Shown here one piece after another: positions 1-9,176 of a stretch of 64,000 nt of DNA. The first letter of the stretch is position 1, and the number at the start of each line of letters is the position of its first letter. A model generated the notes under the pieces. That model had not been told where the DNA came from. It did not search any database and saw only the letters and a program-made list of their open reading frames with translations. The position numbers and the translations under genes are program-made. Source of the DNA: Promethearchaeota archaeon (GTDB lineage Archaea; Asgardarchaeota; Lokiarchaeia; Sigyniarchaeales; SOKP01); assembly GCA_030606485.1 (NCBI GenBank), contig JAUWGH010000005.1, positions 278,778 through 342,777 of the forward strand, given 5' to 3'.

Positions 1-268
1 ATGATAATTTTGCAATACAATCTGCATATAGCTTTTCTACCAATGGAGGTAAAGTCTCAACTCTTTCAACAGAGATTTTTGAATCAAATTTTTTTAATTT
101 CAATGTTTTTTTGGCAATCTTTAGAACATCCTTCTCAATTTGAGATAATTCTTCAAAATCAGAAATCTTTTCAATAATATCAACTTTTTCTTTAATTATT
201 TGAACTCTATTAGTTGATTTTTCTTCTATTTCTGATTTTTCTTTATCTCTTCTTTCTTGTAACGACAT
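1..268 (-). CDS. Hypothetical charged helical protein (3' part missing)
   Basis: The first 89 codons of a minus-strand gene that runs off the left edge. The peptide starts MSLQERRDKEK, is rich in Glu, Lys and Ile and looks helical or coiled-coil; no domain is recognised. I chose the ATG at 268 because GGTG lies about 6 nt upstream; an in-frame ATG at 280 (MVKK) overlaps that site and is the alternative. It lies 26 bp downstream of the zinc-ribbon membrane gene and is probably in the same operon. Function unknown. Confidence 0.6.
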   Translation of the reverse strand, partial: MSLQERRDKEKSEIEEKSTNRVQIIKEKVDIIEKISDFEELSQIEKDVLKIAKKTLKLKKFDSKISVERVETLPPLVEKLYADCIAKLS

Positions 269-294
269 TTTTTTCACCATATTCTTATGAAAAT

Positions 295-2034
295 CTAAGT
301 TGCTTCCTCTAAAAATCTCAAGTATGTCTCTTGTTCGCTAACGGGCATATATCTCAACTGTTCAATGATTTGTTGTAGATATTTAGGATTTAAATTTAAC
401 TTTTTAACTCGTAAAATCAGTTTCTCTGATAATTCTCGATTAAGTTCAAATAGTTCATTAAGATATTTTTCCTGTTCCTCTTCTGTTAAATACACAAATT
501 CTTTCAAAATTTCTTTTTTATCTTTCTCTGGAATATTCAAATCAAGTATTTTCCTTCGAATTTTTTCTGATAAAACATTAAAGATCTTTAAAAAATATCT
601 TTCAACAATCTCTCTATCAGATTCCTTAGAAATAGGTAATAATGAATCGTGTAATTTTAATTTTAATGGTTGTTTTTTGAATTTTTTCTCGATTTTCCCA
701 TCCATCTTCCTTTGTTTCTTGGCTTCCTTTTCTAATTGCTTTTCTGATCTTTTTTCAATAGGTTTCTTTACTGTCTCAAAGAAAGGAATTTCCTCTAATC
801 TTTTATCCTTTTTTTGAGCTTCACTTTCAATATCCTTTTTCTCTTCTATTGGAAAAGGTTTTAAAGGTGGTTCTTTTTTAGCGGCTAAAGGAACCGAGAT
901 ATATTTTTGATCTTTTCCTTTTTCATCGCTTTTTATTTCATAAGGTGATTTTGGAGGTTTTTGCCGATAAGTTGATGGTTGTATAGGCATTAATTCTTCG
1001 GAAATTGATAATTTTCGAGAAGGATCATAAAAAATTCTATCTGGTCGTCCTTTTTGAGCTAAAATTATTATCGTAATTGCTTTTAGCAAAATAAAAACTC
1101 CAGAGGCATAAAAAAAGCATCCAATAATCCCTGCAACGAGAAATGACCCGGCGTCATTTTCCTCAAAAACTTTCTTGGATGATATTGTAGGAGATCTCTT
1201 CTTGTCAATAGAAACACCTATTATTGATAATATCAACGAAACAAAACCAAAAATTAAAAGACTAAAAAAACGGAAATTGGAAGGAATTAAAATACTTGAA
1301 ACAGCCATATATGCAAAAGATGCAAATCCTAAAATTATAATTGATGCACCCGCATAACTTGATATTGAATTTAACGAGTCTTTTATTAACAATCCCCAGT
1401 CATAGCCTTGAAATTCTTGATTCTTCTCATCTTGTGAAATGTAAATTATTAATAGAATACCTTTTATTAACAATACAACTCCTGCACCATATACTATGCA
1501 TCCTAAAATTCCCAAAGCAATAGCTGAAACACTAACTTTATTATATTCTCCCTTCTTAATTAAAGGTGCTAGATAATTTTTATCAAAATGCGCAATTCTA
1601 AGCCCAAAAATAAAGAGTGCTACTGATTCAAAAATTATAATTAAAAATTGAAGATCATTTCCAATCCAATTTAATTGAAATATTCTTAGTAAAGAAAGTA
1701 TAGAAACAATGATTAAGATAATGTAAGATAATTTATTGATATCTTGAATTACATTATTAATATTAACCATTCCCCGTTGTGAGATCTTTCGTTCTTTTGG
1801 TTTCCGAGGGACTGGCTCTTTTATTTCTTTAAGCTCCTTTTTTTCTTTAACCTTTAAATCTTTTTCTTTTAATTCACGGAATTTAACTCCCTCTAAAAGA
1901 AACTTGTATCCACAATTTTCACAAAAAATTTGGATTCCTTTCTCGATTCTTTTAACTAATTCTTTGGGAAATTGATGGCCACATTCCCGACAAAAGTATT
2001 TTGAACTTTTAACATTTTTTTGTTCATCATTCAT
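295..2034 (-). CDS. Zinc-ribbon multi-pass membrane protein with long charged tail
   Basis: Unrecognised 579-residue protein. A zinc ribbon opens it (C15-x2-C18 and C38-x2-C41), then a Lys/Glu-rich linker, then about six hydrophobic segments (near residues 103-120, 129-147, 168-199, 228-250, 254-276 and 296-326). The third and sixth are related: both read G-I-hydrophobic-G-C followed by an A/S-G-V-hydrophobic-L-L-K core, so the membrane part looks internally duplicated. Residues 330-579 are Pro-, Lys- and Glu-rich and then helical, presumably cytoplasmic. The downstream gene also pairs a zinc ribbon with membrane segments. No enzyme motif is visible. Confidence 0.7.
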   Translation of the reverse strand: MNDEQKNVKSSKYFCRECGHQFPKELVKRIEKGIQIFCENCGYKFLLEGVKFRELKEKDLKVKEKKELKEIKEPVPRKPKERKISQRGMVNINNVIQDINKLSYIILIIVSILSLLRIFQLNWIGNDLQFLIIIFESVALFIFGLRIAHFDKNYLAPLIKKGEYNKVSVSAIALGILGCIVYGAGVVLLIKGILLIIYISQDEKNQEFQGYDWGLLIKDSLNSISSYAGASIIILGFASFAYMAVSSILIPSNFRFFSLLIFGFVSLILSIIGVSIDKKRSPTISSKKVFEENDAGSFLVAGIIGCFFYASGVFILLKAITIIILAQKGRPDRIFYDPSRKLSISEELMPIQPSTYRQKPPKSPYEIKSDEKGKDQKYISVPLAAKKEPPLKPFPIEEKKDIESEAQKKDKRLEEIPFFETVKKPIEKRSEKQLEKEAKKQRKMDGKIEKKFKKQPLKLKLHDSLLPISKESDREIVERYFLKIFNVLSEKIRRKILDLNIPEKDKKEILKEFVYLTEEEQEKYLNELFELNRELSEKLILRVKKLNLNPKYLQQIIEQLRYMPVSEQETYLRFLEEAT

Positions 2035-2100
2035 TTCTAATATTCCTCTCTGAGTTATATTTTAATAACAAATAATAAAAAAATATTTTGGAAATTTTTT

Positions 2101-2646
2101 TTAAGTATATGATTCTGTTATTGATTGATTTATTGGTTGTATATCTAATTTATTTAGCATATCTATTCTGAAGCATTGTCCGCAATGAATACAAAAAGTC
2201 ATACCATTTGAATCCAAATGTTCGTGCATTTTATCAGTAAATTTCATTCCACACTCAGTACAGTAGCAATATTCAAGATCTTGTTCATTTTTTAATGATT
2301 TATCAATCATTCTTGGTAATTCTACAACGGACTTTTGAGAATTCTCTCTTTTATCGGTTATTTTATCTGTCAAGGGAACTTTATGGTCTCCTGAATTTAA
2401 TATTTTATCTATTAAATCAACTATTTTATTTATAACAAATTTAAAACCCTTAAAAATTCCCTTTAATATGTAGAAAATCCCCAAGCAAAGATATTTTATC
2501 AAATAATAGACCCCAATACACACAATCACTATAACACTGACAGCAAATGCTATTATTAAGCTAGTAAAAATGATCTGTTCAACCATACTTAGCCCGTTAA
2601 ACCAATTAGTCCAACCAATTATTATATCTAATATCATTTTCCTCAT
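2101..2646 (-). CDS. Small membrane protein with C-terminal zinc ribbon
   Basis: Unrecognised 181-residue protein. Residues about 24-62 form one or two membrane segments, followed by an amphipathic Lys/Ile stretch. The C-terminus is a zinc ribbon with C129-x2-C132 and C152-x2-C155. Its spacing, including the residues between the Cys pairs, resembles the N-terminal ribbon of the gene at 295-2034, but at the opposite end of the protein. The two genes are 66 bp apart on the same strand, so a shared membrane-associated role is likely; what it is cannot be read from the sequence. Confidence 0.65.
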   Translation of the reverse strand: MRKMILDIIIGWTNWFNGLSMVEQIIFTSLIIAFAVSVIVIVCIGVYYLIKYLCLGIFYILKGIFKGFKFVINKIVDLIDKILNSGDHKVPLTDKITDKRENSQKSVVELPRMIDKSLKNEQDLEYCYCTECGMKFTDKMHEHLDSNGMTFCIHCGQCFRIDMLNKLDIQPINQSITESYT

Positions 2647-2757
2647 TTTTTTATTTTTTTTTCTTGATTAGAATATTAGATAAATAATATTTAATTGATT
2701 TTTAGACCAATTGTTATCAGAATATTTAATTGATTTTTGAATTATTTAAGCGAAGAA

Positions 2758-3798
2758 TTATTCAAGCGAAGAATCTTTCAGTTGATCAATGGATCTTTTA
2801 TATTCTTTTAATTCTTTTTTATAACCGACATAATAAATTAAGAAGAATATAGAAAAGTATATTATTATAATAATAGACATTAACATTAGATAATCTCTAG
2901 TGAAAGCTAATAAATAAAGAGATATCCCTAAAATAAAGCCGGTCAGTAATCTAAGATTTGTATTAGATTTTCGATATCTCAATTTTTGAGTTCCCCAATC
3001 AATTAATGGAATAATTGGAAGTAAAATACATAAAAAGAAAGCAAGTTCCTGATTGAATGGAAGTTTGGTAATATTTTCATACAAATAAACCATAAATGAT
3101 GAAAAAACAAGTGAAACAATCATTCCACTACATCTGGAACAGAAATATACATTCGTACGTCCAAATTTTATTTTAAATGTATGATCAATTTCTAAATATG
3201 AATGATGAGTTAATAACACATTATAAATTTCTCTCTCAGTCGAAGAAAATAACATGTCAATTATGAAGATAAGAATTGGAACTAAAAATACAGCCGATAT
3301 AATTATCTCCATAAATAATTTAAAACCAACATTTAATAAAATAAATTCTAACTCGAGGTCAGAATTAAGCGCAGTAAAAAATACGGATAAAATTAATATA
3401 ATAAAGGAGGAAATAATGAAAAAAAGAAAATTGTTAAAAATTTTAGTTGTCCCTTTTTGATATTTTAGTGGTTTATATTCATATATCCCAAATAATATTC
3501 CCATTACTCCTACAAGAAATACCCATTCAAAATAAATTGTATGCTCCGGAAAAAAGCTTAGTTGATATAAAAACTCTCCCAAAAAACCACTAATAAAACC
3601 AATTTTCCATCCAAAAAGGTTTGAAAAAATTGCGAAAATAAACAATGATAAATTAAATTGAATAAAAAAGGTTTGATTCTCAATAAAAGGTCTGGATATA
3701 GAATTAAAATTAATAGAACAGTAATAATAAATAATTATAAAAACAAATACTCTAAACAAAAATAAAAAAATTGCTCTTAAATTATTTAAAAGTTTCAT
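2758..3798 (-). CDS. DUF2085 membrane protein with ECF-S-like N-terminal half
   Basis: A 346-residue polytopic membrane protein. The C-terminal half has the DUF2085 signature: a C220-x2-C223 pair in CSRCSG directly before a membrane helix, then a P-x2-D-x-G-x-Q region and an NTNLRLLTG segment. The N-terminal half (about 40-110, with GWKIGFISGFLGEF) resembles the S-component fold of ECF vitamin transporters; that likeness is by eye and weaker. The start overlaps the end of the upstream gene by 17 bp, indicating coupled translation. DUF2085 has no firm function. The 3' end carries a short slippage-like direct repeat (AAGCGAAGAAT twice near 2747-2775). Confidence 0.65.
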   Translation of the reverse strand: MKLLNNLRAIFLFLFRVFVFIIIYYYCSINFNSISRPFIENQTFFIQFNLSLFIFAIFSNLFGWKIGFISGFLGEFLYQLSFFPEHTIYFEWVFLVGVMGILFGIYEYKPLKYQKGTTKIFNNFLFFIISSFIILILSVFFTALNSDLELEFILLNVGFKLFMEIIISAVFLVPILIFIIDMLFSSTEREIYNVLLTHHSYLEIDHTFKIKFGRTNVYFCSRCSGMIVSLVFSSFMVYLYENITKLPFNQELAFFLCILLPIIPLIDWGTQKLRYRKSNTNLRLLTGFILGISLYLLAFTRDYLMLMSIIIIIYFSIFFLIYYVGYKKELKEYKRSIDQLKDSSLE

Positions 3799-4468
3799 CT
3801 AAATCTCTATTTAGGTTTAGTTTTGTTTGCTCAAAACCTTTTCTTAAAACTTTAAGGATTAAATTTTTAGCTGTAGGGACAGTTAATATTGAGGAATCCC
3901 CCTCTACTATTTTAATACATTGATTAGTAAATTCTAATTGTTCAAAAAGAGATTTATAAGCCGTCTCTCGATCCTTGAATGCAAATCTTACCAAATCATC
4001 ATAATTCTGAACATTTCCTGTTATTTTTAACATCTCTACTGCTCCTCTAACTTGAGCAATATAAGCCTTTTTATTGATTTCTTTCAATTTAGAGTAATTT
4101 TTATGATTCTTTTTGCATTGTAGATCTGTCTGATCTCCCGATAAATAAATTGGAAAACTCTCCTCGATTATTTTGTTAAAATATTCTGGAGTATTTCCAT
4201 TTAAAATCAAGAGTTTAGCTGAATTTAAAGTAATTTCAATTTGTTTTAAAGTTCCTTTTTTTAATTCATAGTTGGACCAATATTTATAAAAAATTTGGAT
4301 AAATGGTTTAGTAATAAAATTAAATATTCCCATATTTAGCTCTTTATTAATTAAATTTTTCCCTCTACGAATTGCATCTTCCATTTGTGCAATCATTCGA
4401 TGTTTAATGATCTTGTAATTTCTTTCAATGCTTTCTATGCTTGGTTCAGAATTAATCAAAATATTCAA
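3782..4468 (-). CDS. Hypothetical helical protein, coupled to DUF2085 gene
   Basis: A 228-residue protein that I do not recognise. It is predicted to be helical and soluble, with one weakly hydrophobic patch near residues 48-65 (GIFNFITKPFIQIFYKYW) that could touch the membrane. Lys-rich and without Cys motifs. Its last codons overlap the DUF2085 gene by 17 bp, so the two are most likely co-translated and may act together. The 139 bp before its start separate it from the divergent gene at 4608. Confidence 0.6.
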   Translation of the reverse strand: MNILINSEPSIESIERNYKIIKHRMIAQMEDAIRRGKNLINKELNMGIFNFITKPFIQIFYKYWSNYELKKGTLKQIEITLNSAKLLILNGNTPEYFNKIIEESFPIYLSGDQTDLQCKKNHKNYSKLKEINKKAYIAQVRGAVEMLKITGNVQNYDDLVRFAFKDRETAYKSLFEQLEFTNQCIKIVEGDSSILTVPTAKNLILKVLRKGFEQTKLNLNRDLDETFK

Positions 4469-4607
4469 TCCTCGAATTAAAAAATAAAATATATGATTAA
4501 ATTTAAAAATTTAGAAATCAAAAAAAGTATTAAAGGTATTGAAGATCTCATAATATTTTTCTACTTGTTAATATTGCTCAGATAATAGGTGATAAAAAAT
4601 TCGATAT

Positions 4608-7600
4608 ATGTTCCGCGTTCTTGTCCTAGGTAAACCAGAAAGTTCAATACCATATATAATGAATACGGGTGTCGAAGACGGAGAAGACCAGGAAGATATT
4701 TATGAGTGTTATAAAGAAATTAAAGTTTTTGATAATATATGTAATTTAGAAATTGATGTTGTTGCAAAACTTACAGCGGATTTTGATGAAATTATTCCTA
4801 ATGTTGATGGAATAATTTATTTTCTTAACCCGATGGAAAAAAGGGAGTGGGATTTATTTGAACTTTTATCAGAAATTATTTCAGATGTAAGAAGAGGCAT
4901 CCCCATAATTATTTTTTTTAATAGTCCTGGTCGAATTATATCAATCCCTTCTAATATCTTGTTAGAAGGAGTTTGGAAAAATTATCCCACGTATGAAAGT
5001 TTTATTAATTTACCCCCAAATCAATTTTACAAGGTGCTTAGTACACTTACAGAATCAATGATTACAAGTAAAATACCAATCAATGTGGAAAATGCTTGGA
5101 TGCGGCTTTCTATTTTTATATCTCAAGCAAATACTTTTTATCAAGAAGGTAAATATTATGAATCTGCAAGAGCTACAGAGTGTGCATCCAGAGTTGCAAA
5201 TATATATAATATGGATGATTTCTTTATATACGGGGAGCAAGCATCTTTCTTATATTCAAAAGCATATAGATATTTAGAGGCGTCAGATGTTCTACAAGAG
5301 ATTGATAAAGAGAAAAATCTCTTATTTAAAAGATATTACGTTGATAATATGATTGCATATGGAAATCGACTTTTTAATAAAAATAATTTCGATGAAGCTG
5401 CAAAACAATATGAAACTGCTGGAAATTGGGCTTCTCTAGAATTAGAGGATAAAGAAATTATTCAACAAGCGTATAAATATGCCATTCATTCATGGATTTC
5501 AGCAACGAAAGTCGAAAATGCCTTTATTATTTGCCAAAAAATGAATAGGATAGATAAAAAAGATATATTGCATGAAATAACTGATAAAATTAATGCGTCT
5601 ATAGACTATTTAATCTCGGTAAATAAGTTAATTACTGCAAGAGAACAATTATACTTATCAACAAATATGTATCAAAAAGAAGGGTTGTTCGAAGATCTTA
5701 AGAAAATTGCAAAAAAACTTGCAGAAGTATTAATCCTAATCTTTAAAGATAAAATTAAAAAAAATGATATTTATAGTGCTAAAGAGACATATGATGAGAT
5801 TGTGAATATTTGGAATACATTTATTGTTGAAAGAGTTAATTTAGATAATCAATTAGAAAAAATAATACGTTCATTTGCAGAAGTTCTTAATTTCAATATG
5901 GTTAGTCTTTTAATTAATGAATTAAATTCTTTAGATTTGAAGAAAAAATTGACGGAATTCGTTTCTGAAGTTGAAGATAGTGATAGAGCACGGAAAAAAA
6001 AGGAACAAGAAGAATTTATTGAACATGGAGTTGAAATCCTAAAGGAATATATTAAAGCAGAAAAAAATATCTTTTTAAATACTAGTAAAGAAGCAATTGA
6101 TTTAGCAAATCATCATGTTTCTAAAGGAAAAATAATCCAAGGAGCTAGTATATTAATAGAGCAATCTCAATTGTTAAAGCATCTTGGAGAAGATGATTTA
6201 TCTGATGATGTTAATATGCAAGCTTTAAATATTTTAATTGAGGGTAATTTTTTACCCGAATTTATTTATCATTCTAAGTTTTTAAAAAGAATCACAAAGA
6301 AAAGATATTTCCAAGGAAAATTACTTCAAATTATCAATTCAATAGAGTCAATTTATAATAAGGACGGATATTCAAAAATTGAGAATTATATTGATAAATT
6401 ACTAAGAATATATAGGTCTCTAATGATTTATGAGGGTTCAACAAAATTTTCTGAATTTTGTATCGAATTAATAAAAAAATACGCATTAAAAATAATTGAA
6501 AATAACGAAAACATAAAAGGCATAAAATCATCGCTTGCTCTAATCCAACAGGCATTATATATCTCATCATCATATTTGGATAATAAAATAATAAATTTTG
6601 ACGAGATATATAAAAAAATAGCTGAAACTTATATTCTTTTAGAAGATTTAAGTCTTGCAAATACTTACAATCAAAGAATTGAGAATAAAAGATATTCAAA
6701 AATCATTAGCAAAAAAATCCATAAACTAGAATCAAAAAGAAGTGCATTAAAAGCTGAAAAAGCTGAAAAAGCAGTTAAAGGAGAGCTCTTAAAAGAAAAA
6801 TTATCAATATTAAAACAAAAAGCTAAAGAAGCTTTAAGTGAACTTGAGGGGCAATTCAAATCGAGAAAAGGATTAAAAAGAACATATTTTCAAACACCTC
6901 TTATGTTACTTAATAAGAGAGAATATGAAGATTCAATTGCTGCTTATAAAGATGTTGCTATTAGATTAACGAAAATTAACCAATATAATTTAAGTGCTAT
7001 ATCCATCGCAGTTGCATGTTTAATTTTATTAAAAGAAAATCAATTTGAAAAAATTCCAATTTTTATAAATTCTATTAGAAAAGAATTGAAAGACTATGCA
7101 AAAATACTATTCGAAACATTTCCTGTGAAAATTATTGAATATATTATAGAAATGAGGAAATATGAAGATGAAAAAAGAGTTAAAGAAGCTATTGGTTTCA
7201 TGAAAACTCTCCCACTCTTCGAAATAGAAAAATTAGTATTAAGTTTATATCTAGGAGAAGATATTGATATAGCAGCTCCAGAAATGAAAGTAGAAAGAAA
7301 AATAATAGAAATTCCTGAGGGAAAAATTAGACAACCTTCTATTCAAGAGGGAAAAGAGATAAAAGCTGGTATTATACGTAAAGAAAAAGCAGAAATAGTC
7401 AAAAAGAAGATTCTATTAGAACAAAATTTAGCAAAGTTAAAACAAAAACAAATAGATTTAAGAAGAACCGTAAAAGAAGTCCTTAAAAAAAGAAGTGCTT
7501 TAAGAAGAAGATACTATAATGAGATCTTAGATTTATTAAATAAAAACGATTTTAGAGAAGCGGCAAACAAGTATCTCCACGTTGCTACAATACTGATTAA

Positions 7601-7883
7601 ACGAAAAGATTTTGAAAATGCAAGTTTTATTATACTCTTATGGGGACTATGCTTATTTAAAACAGACCAATCTCTTCAATCAATCAAAACAAAATTGGAT
7701 GAAATTCTTGATACATTAGGAATTTCGAAAGAGTTATTAAAAGATACATTCTATAATCTAATGCTATCTTTTTTAATTGAAGCAAATTTAGCAGGAGAAA
7801 ATGAGTTATATGAATTGGGTAAAAAAATATTGAGTAGAGATGTCCTACCTCTATTTGATGAGGAAATTATTCTCATTTCTTAG
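4608..7883 (+). CDS. Large helical-repeat protein with degenerate GTPase-like N-terminus
   Basis: A 1091-residue soluble protein. Residues 1-150 look like a Ras-type alpha/beta domain without its nucleotide motifs: the first strand (FRVLVLGKPESS) lacks GxxxxGK[ST], a DGIIYFLNP strand sits where G3/G4 surroundings are expected, and NSPG replaces NKxD. Residues 160-700 are helical repeats of TPR or alpha-SNAP type (FDEAAKQYETAGNWA is typical). The last 390 residues contain two related units, near 704-880 and 924-1087, each a basic coiled coil followed by L-L-N-K-x2-[FY]-x-[ED]-[AS]-x3-Y-x-[HD]-V-A. A scaffold for membrane traffic or signalling is an inference only. Confidence 0.7.
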   Translation: MFRVLVLGKPESSIPYIMNTGVEDGEDQEDIYECYKEIKVFDNICNLEIDVVAKLTADFDEIIPNVDGIIYFLNPMEKREWDLFELLSEIISDVRRGIPIIIFFNSPGRIISIPSNILLEGVWKNYPTYESFINLPPNQFYKVLSTLTESMITSKIPINVENAWMRLSIFISQANTFYQEGKYYESARATECASRVANIYNMDDFFIYGEQASFLYSKAYRYLEASDVLQEIDKEKNLLFKRYYVDNMIAYGNRLFNKNNFDEAAKQYETAGNWASLELEDKEIIQQAYKYAIHSWISATKVENAFIICQKMNRIDKKDILHEITDKINASIDYLISVNKLITAREQLYLSTNMYQKEGLFEDLKKIAKKLAEVLILIFKDKIKKNDIYSAKETYDEIVNIWNTFIVERVNLDNQLEKIIRSFAEVLNFNMVSLLINELNSLDLKKKLTEFVSEVEDSDRARKKKEQEEFIEHGVEILKEYIKAEKNIFLNTSKEAIDLANHHVSKGKIIQGASILIEQSQLLKHLGEDDLSDDVNMQALNILIEGNFLPEFIYHSKFLKRITKKRYFQGKLLQIINSIESIYNKDGYSKIENYIDKLLRIYRSLMIYEGSTKFSEFCIELIKKYALKIIENNENIKGIKSSLALIQQALYISSSYLDNKIINFDEIYKKIAETYILLEDLSLANTYNQRIENKRYSKIISKKIHKLESKRSALKAEKAEKAVKGELLKEKLSILKQKAKEALSELEGQFKSRKGLKRTYFQTPLMLLNKREYEDSIAAYKDVAIRLTKINQYNLSAISIAVACLILLKENQFEKIPIFINSIRKELKDYAKILFETFPVKIIEYIIEMRKYEDEKRVKEAIGFMKTLPLFEIEKLVLSLYLGEDIDIAAPEMKVERKIIEIPEGKIRQPSIQEGKEIKAGIIRKEKAEIVKKKILLEQNLAKLKQKQIDLRRTVKEVLKKRSALRRRYYNEILDLLNKNDFREAANKYLHVATILIKRKDFENASFIILLWGLCLFKTDQSLQSIKTKLDEILDTLGISKELLKDTFYNLMLSFLIEANLAGENELYELGKKILSRDVLPLFDEEIILIS

Positions 7884-7921
7884 GTTATAGATAATAATAT
7901 CTAATTAATGTGTAAGACTGC

Positions 7922-8884
7922 TCAACTTTTTGAATTTAATACCGAAAATGCAAATTTGAGCAGGTCCTTGCATCTCATACGCAAAGTAACTTCGGTAATG
8001 TTAGATAAGTCTGCAATCTCTTTTTGAGTGCGAGGCTCATTATATTTCTTTGCTCCAAGGTAGATAGCTGCACATGATATTCCTTTAGGATCTTTTCCAG
8101 CAATTCTAAATCCATTCTTTTTAGCCCTTTCAATTATATCAATTGCATAATTCCTTACTTTCATGGATAAATGTAGGTCTTCAATGAATTTATCTACATA
8201 TCGCTCAGGATCGAAATATTGAACTTTTAAATTTAATTTAGGCAGTACTTCCATAAATATGAGACGATAAGCTTTCACAACCTTTTTCTTGGGCAATTGT
8301 GCAATTTTTACAATTTCATCAATCGTTCTAGGAATCCCATGAACACGAAGCGCTGCAAAAATTGAAGCAGTAAGTAATGTATCTATACTACGGCCCATAG
8401 TAAGCTTTTCTTTAACGGTGTAGGTGTAGATCCTAAGACTGTCCTCTGCTACTGTGTCTGGAATGCCTAATACTTTTTGGAGTCTTTGTAAATTAGGCAA
8501 TGCTATCCATAAATTTCTTTCAAAGCTAGTAGTAAGAGAACGATGTATTTTAGCAAGTCTATTAAACTGTGATTTGTATTTAGGCGTTAATAATATGCCT
8601 CGTGCATCTCTCTGACCTTTTATGACTGTACGTGGGCCAATGGGACTATAAACTGGTTCATTCTTCTTACGTTTTCTTACTTCTTCTTGAGTAAACGCTC
8701 TTCGAGGAGAATCATCAAAAATTTGATAATACACACATCCACAGTTTAAACACACAACATAACCATTCTCCTCAATTAATTTAACTGAATCGCAACAAGG
8801 TTCTTCGTCCTGGCTAAAATATTGGTCATTTTGCTTGAAATCTTTTTTACTCATAGAAATATTAAATTTTATTGGGGGTTTCAC
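7922..8884 (-). CDS. tfb: Transcription initiation factor TFB
   Basis: Archaeal TFIIB homologue of 320 residues, which bridges TBP at the promoter and RNA polymerase. After a short basic N-terminus come the zinc ribbon (C45-x2-C48 as second pair), the B-reader region (SPIGPRTVIKG, then RDARGI) and two cyclin folds ending in a helix-turn-helix (TQKEIADLSNITEVTLRMR). The first zinc-ligand pair is odd: adjacent C30-C31 instead of CxxC. The GTG at 8884 is preferred because a TATA-like element is centred about 26 nt upstream, which would make the mRNA leaderless; ATG at 8854 is the alternative. Monocistronic. Confidence 0.95.
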   Translation of the reverse strand: MKPPIKFNISMSKKDFKQNDQYFSQDEEPCCDSVKLIEENGYVVCLNCGCVYYQIFDDSPRRAFTQEEVRKRKKNEPVYSPIGPRTVIKGQRDARGILLTPKYKSQFNRLAKIHRSLTTSFERNLWIALPNLQRLQKVLGIPDTVAEDSLRIYTYTVKEKLTMGRSIDTLLTASIFAALRVHGIPRTIDEIVKIAQLPKKKVVKAYRLIFMEVLPKLNLKVQYFDPERYVDKFIEDLHLSMKVRNYAIDIIERAKKNGFRIAGKDPKGISCAAIYLGAKKYNEPRTQKEIADLSNITEVTLRMRCKDLLKFAFSVLNSKS

Positions 8885-8900
8885 TAGAAATAAAATGAGA

Positions 8901-8916
8901 GTTTAAATATTTATAA
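8901..8916 (-). promoter_or_regulatory. TATA-like element of tfb
   Basis: On the minus strand the bases read TATAAATATTTAAAC, centred about 26 nt before the GTG at 8884. That is the usual archaeal TATA-to-start distance, so transcription should begin at or next to the start codon. Confidence 0.5.
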
Positions 8917-9176
8917 TTTTAGAAAAAAATGTTAATAATTTACTTAAAAAACTAATTATAAAAATAATTTTATGTTTAATCTTTTATCTTTAATCCCAAG
9001 AACTTCTTTTTTTACTGATCAATTGTCTCAATTATTATTAATATCTTTTAAAGAGTGATTAAAATATATTAATATCATTATATAATATAATCAGAAAAAA
9101 TTTAGTTTTAAAATTAGTATAAAAATTAAATAACATTAAAAAAATATTAAAAATATTAAAAAAATGATTGTATATT

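Noticed and set aside
2690..2775. Repeated ATATTTAATTGATTTTT and AAGCGAAGAAT near the DUF2085 gene end as a mobile-element scar
   Set aside because: Short, AT-rich and adjacent, better explained by slippage; no inverted ends or transposase.
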